7,147 nucleotides of DNA from Methylococcaceae bacterium. GTDB taxonomy: Bacteria; Pseudomonadota; Gammaproteobacteria; Methylococcales; Methylomonadaceae. This document shows, in pieces, positions 5,522 to 7,147 of this stretch. Position 1 is the stretch's first letter. Each line of letters opens with the position of its first letter. The stretch lies in contig CANNLO010000242.1 in assembly GCA_947505055.1 (NCBI GenBank), forward strand, positions 1 to 7,147, written 5' to 3'. A program made the position numbers and the translations under genes. The notes beneath the pieces were generated by a model. That model was not told where the DNA came from. It was given only the letters and a program-made list of their open reading frames with translations, and made no database searches.

Positions 5522-7147
5522 TTATTCATAAACAATCTGACTCCTCAAATCCCGTTTTAAAACCTTGTGAAATACTTTCCAGTTATCTAGGTCTTTGCTG
5601 TCACAGGTTATGGTCGGACTGTTATAGGCAAGGCTTCGTTTGGCAGTTACTGTGTTAGCGCTCAACTGGTAAGTCGCTTGATAGCGGATACCGTTTTCAT
5701 TAAATAGGAGGGTGTCAGGTATTTTGCTGACTTTTACATTGTTTGGAAATTCGATACGGGTGTTTTCTTCAAGATAAACAGACTCGCAAACATAGGGTAA
5801 GCTGATAGCTTCTGCGGGCGCTTTATTGCCTCTAAGTGTAAGAACGCTATTAGCTAAATCCACCGGAATGGTAATGGCGCCATTGCCAGGCATATTGCTG
5901 ATAGGATCTAAAGTAAATTCACCGGCGACTTTATAAGGCGTGGTAAAGCTATGCACGTCATCGGGTTTTAAGATGCCTGTGCCACTTTCACGATTGCTTT
6001 TCAAATGATCAATGACCATCTTTTGCTTTTGTTCACCTTCAAAATCTGAATATATGCCTCTGGCGACGATGTCTTTGGTACCTTTAAATATCGTTTGTGA
6101 ACTACCTTTAATCGTGCCGTCCGTTTGAATATAAAGTTTGACCTCATTAAGAACTTGATCGTTATCAACGCTAAATTTTGGCGTGTGGCCTACTTTAGCT
6201 AAGGCCGTGAGTAATGTGGGTTTATCAAGTTCAGTGCTTGATAAAATCCCAAAAGGTGCATAGTTTTGGGTTGCATCGATATACACATCCCATTTAGGCA
6301 AATAAGTAATAACGTGATCAAAGCGAGATGGCGTACCCAGTTTGCTTAAGGTAAAAGTGTTGCTGTCATTAATTAAAGCGGAACTGGCGTCTATGTTTTT
6401 GGCTTTGAGCAGCGTTAGTAATAGATTGTTGTGATCTTTGCAATCACCAAAGCGTCTATGCAAAATATAACTGGCATCGTGGGGCGTGTAACCGTTCTCG
6501 CCGATAAAATCGCCCACATAACGTATTTCTTTACTGACCCAATTATAAATAGCCTTAGCTTGTTCATAGTCATCGCTGATGCCAAGGGTGATTTTATCGG
6601 CTAGGGCTTGTATTTCTAGCGTTACTTGGGCTTTAGGTTTGGCTTTCTTTTCAAACTCACGGGCAAAGGCTAAAGGATTTTCATAAGACGTAAAGTGTAG
6701 ATAAGGCGAATAGTCCGCCGCGTCGACTTCATAGCTTTCTTTGCTTAAGGCATTAGCTTGAGTATAGGTGTATTGATAACGTTGCTGCCCCAGTTTGCCG
6801 TCGCTAAGTTTGCCGCCATTTAGTTTTTGTGAATCAACAAACAGCTTAAGTTTTGGACTGAATTCAATATTATATTCAACGTAGTCAAGGCGCTGATGAG
6901 GGCCGAAACTGGCATACAGGTCATATTGATTTTTTATGGGTTGCTCACGCACTTTTCTTAGTGATTTATAGTAGGTTTTGCTACCGACAGTGACGTTAGG
7001 GTAAATAATGACCAGCACTTTGGTATCGTCTATATTTGAATGGCTACTTTCACTGGCTTGATCTTTGGTGTGGATATTGTTCTTTGGCACCTTAATATGC
7101 TCACCGGTAGGTAAGATCGTATAGGCTTCGAGTATGGTGAGTGTTTC
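5522..7147 (-). CDS. DUF3857 / transglutaminase-like protein (5' end outside window)
   Basis: A cysteine-protease-fold protein of the DUF3857-transglutaminase type. The cellular substrate of these proteins is generally unknown, and most are exported. The frame is open to the right edge: 19 codons precede the GTG at 7090, reading ETLTILEAYTILPTGEHIK, a typical DUF3857 segment, so that GTG is internal and the true start lies outside the window. Of 541 visible residues, about 1-150 are the beta-rich DUF3857 domain, about 180-300 the transglutaminase core, and the rest the C-terminal beta domain, ending in DLRSQIVYE, normal for the family. The predicted catalytic triad is intact: Cys in FGDCKDHNNLL (residue 236), His in RFDHVITYLP (278) and Asp in YIDATQNYAPFG (291). 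Any signal peptide would lie outside the window. It is on the same strand as the brx genes but 222 bases away and has no known BREX role, so it is probably the ordinary gene flanking the defence island. Confidence 0.88.
   Translation of the reverse strand, partial: ETLTILEAYTILPTGEHIKVPKNNIHTKDQASESSHSNIDDTKVLVIIYPNVTVGSKTYYKSLRKVREQPIKNQYDLYASFGPHQRLDYVEYNIEFSPKLKLFVDSQKLNGGKLSDGKLGQQRYQYTYTQANALSKESYEVDAADYSPYLHFTSYENPLAFAREFEKKAKPKAQVTLEIQALADKITLGISDDYEQAKAIYNWVSKEIRYVGDFIGENGYTPHDASYILHRRFGDCKDHNNLLLTLLKAKNIDASSALINDSNTFTLSKLGTPSRFDHVITYLPKWDVYIDATQNYAPFGILSSTELDKPTLLTALAKVGHTPKFSVDNDQVLNEVKLYIQTDGTIKGSSQTIFKGTKDIVARGIYSDFEGEQKQKMVIDHLKSNRESGTGILKPDDVHSFTTPYKVAGEFTLDPISNMPGNGAITIPVDLANSVLTLRGNKAPAEAISLPYVCESVYLEENTRIEFPNNVKVSKIPDTLLFNENGIRYQATYQLSANTVTAKRSLAYNSPTITCDSKDLDNWKVFHKVLKRDLRSQIVYE

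Noticed and set aside
7088..7090. GTG at 7090 as the start of the transglutaminase-like gene
   Set aside because: The frame is open for 19 more codons to the window edge and those codons encode a typical DUF3857 segment, so this is an internal valine codon of a gene that begins outside the window.

Overview
The window carries the promoter-proximal part of a BREX (BacteRiophage EXclusion) anti-phage operon, most like type I, flanked on its upstream side by an apparently unrelated cellular gene. Every gene I can support is on the minus strand, so the operon reads right to left: brxA (5299-4709), brxB (4709-4122), brxC (4107-502), then two small tandem related genes (440-198, and 198 running off the left edge). 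The operon continues past position 1. No pglX, pglZ/brxZ or brxL is in view, so the system cannot be shown to be complete from this window.

Right flank: 7147-5522 is a DUF3857/transglutaminase-like protein whose 5' end lies outside the window. Its reading frame stays open to the right edge, and the GTG near 7090 is not its start. A 222-base AT-rich gap (5300-5521) separates it from brxA. This gap should hold the brx promoter and includes a bulged inverted repeat at 5397-5417. No brxR-type (WYL-domain) regulator gene lies between the flank gene and brxA.

Coupling: brxA/brxB and the two small genes are joined by identical TAATG stop-start overlaps, each with a GGAG ribosome site just upstream. 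brxB and brxC are 14 bases apart, and brxC and the first small gene 61 bases apart. This spacing is that of one transcription unit. BrxC is the large P-loop ATPase of the system; BrxA is a small DNA-binding protein in characterised systems; BrxB is a small conserved protein of uncertain activity.

The unusual part is the left end. Where pglX commonly follows brxC, there are instead two small proteins that are clearly related to each other (17 of the first 35 residues identical). They look like antitoxin-type or other small accessory proteins and may mark an embedded accessory module.

Organism: a Gram-negative bacterium, probably a gammaproteobacterium, judged from the BREX protein sequences, the moderate base composition and the DUF3857 flank gene. 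This is an impression from protein style; I see no marker gene that settles it. No RNA genes, insertion sequences or CRISPR arrays were found.
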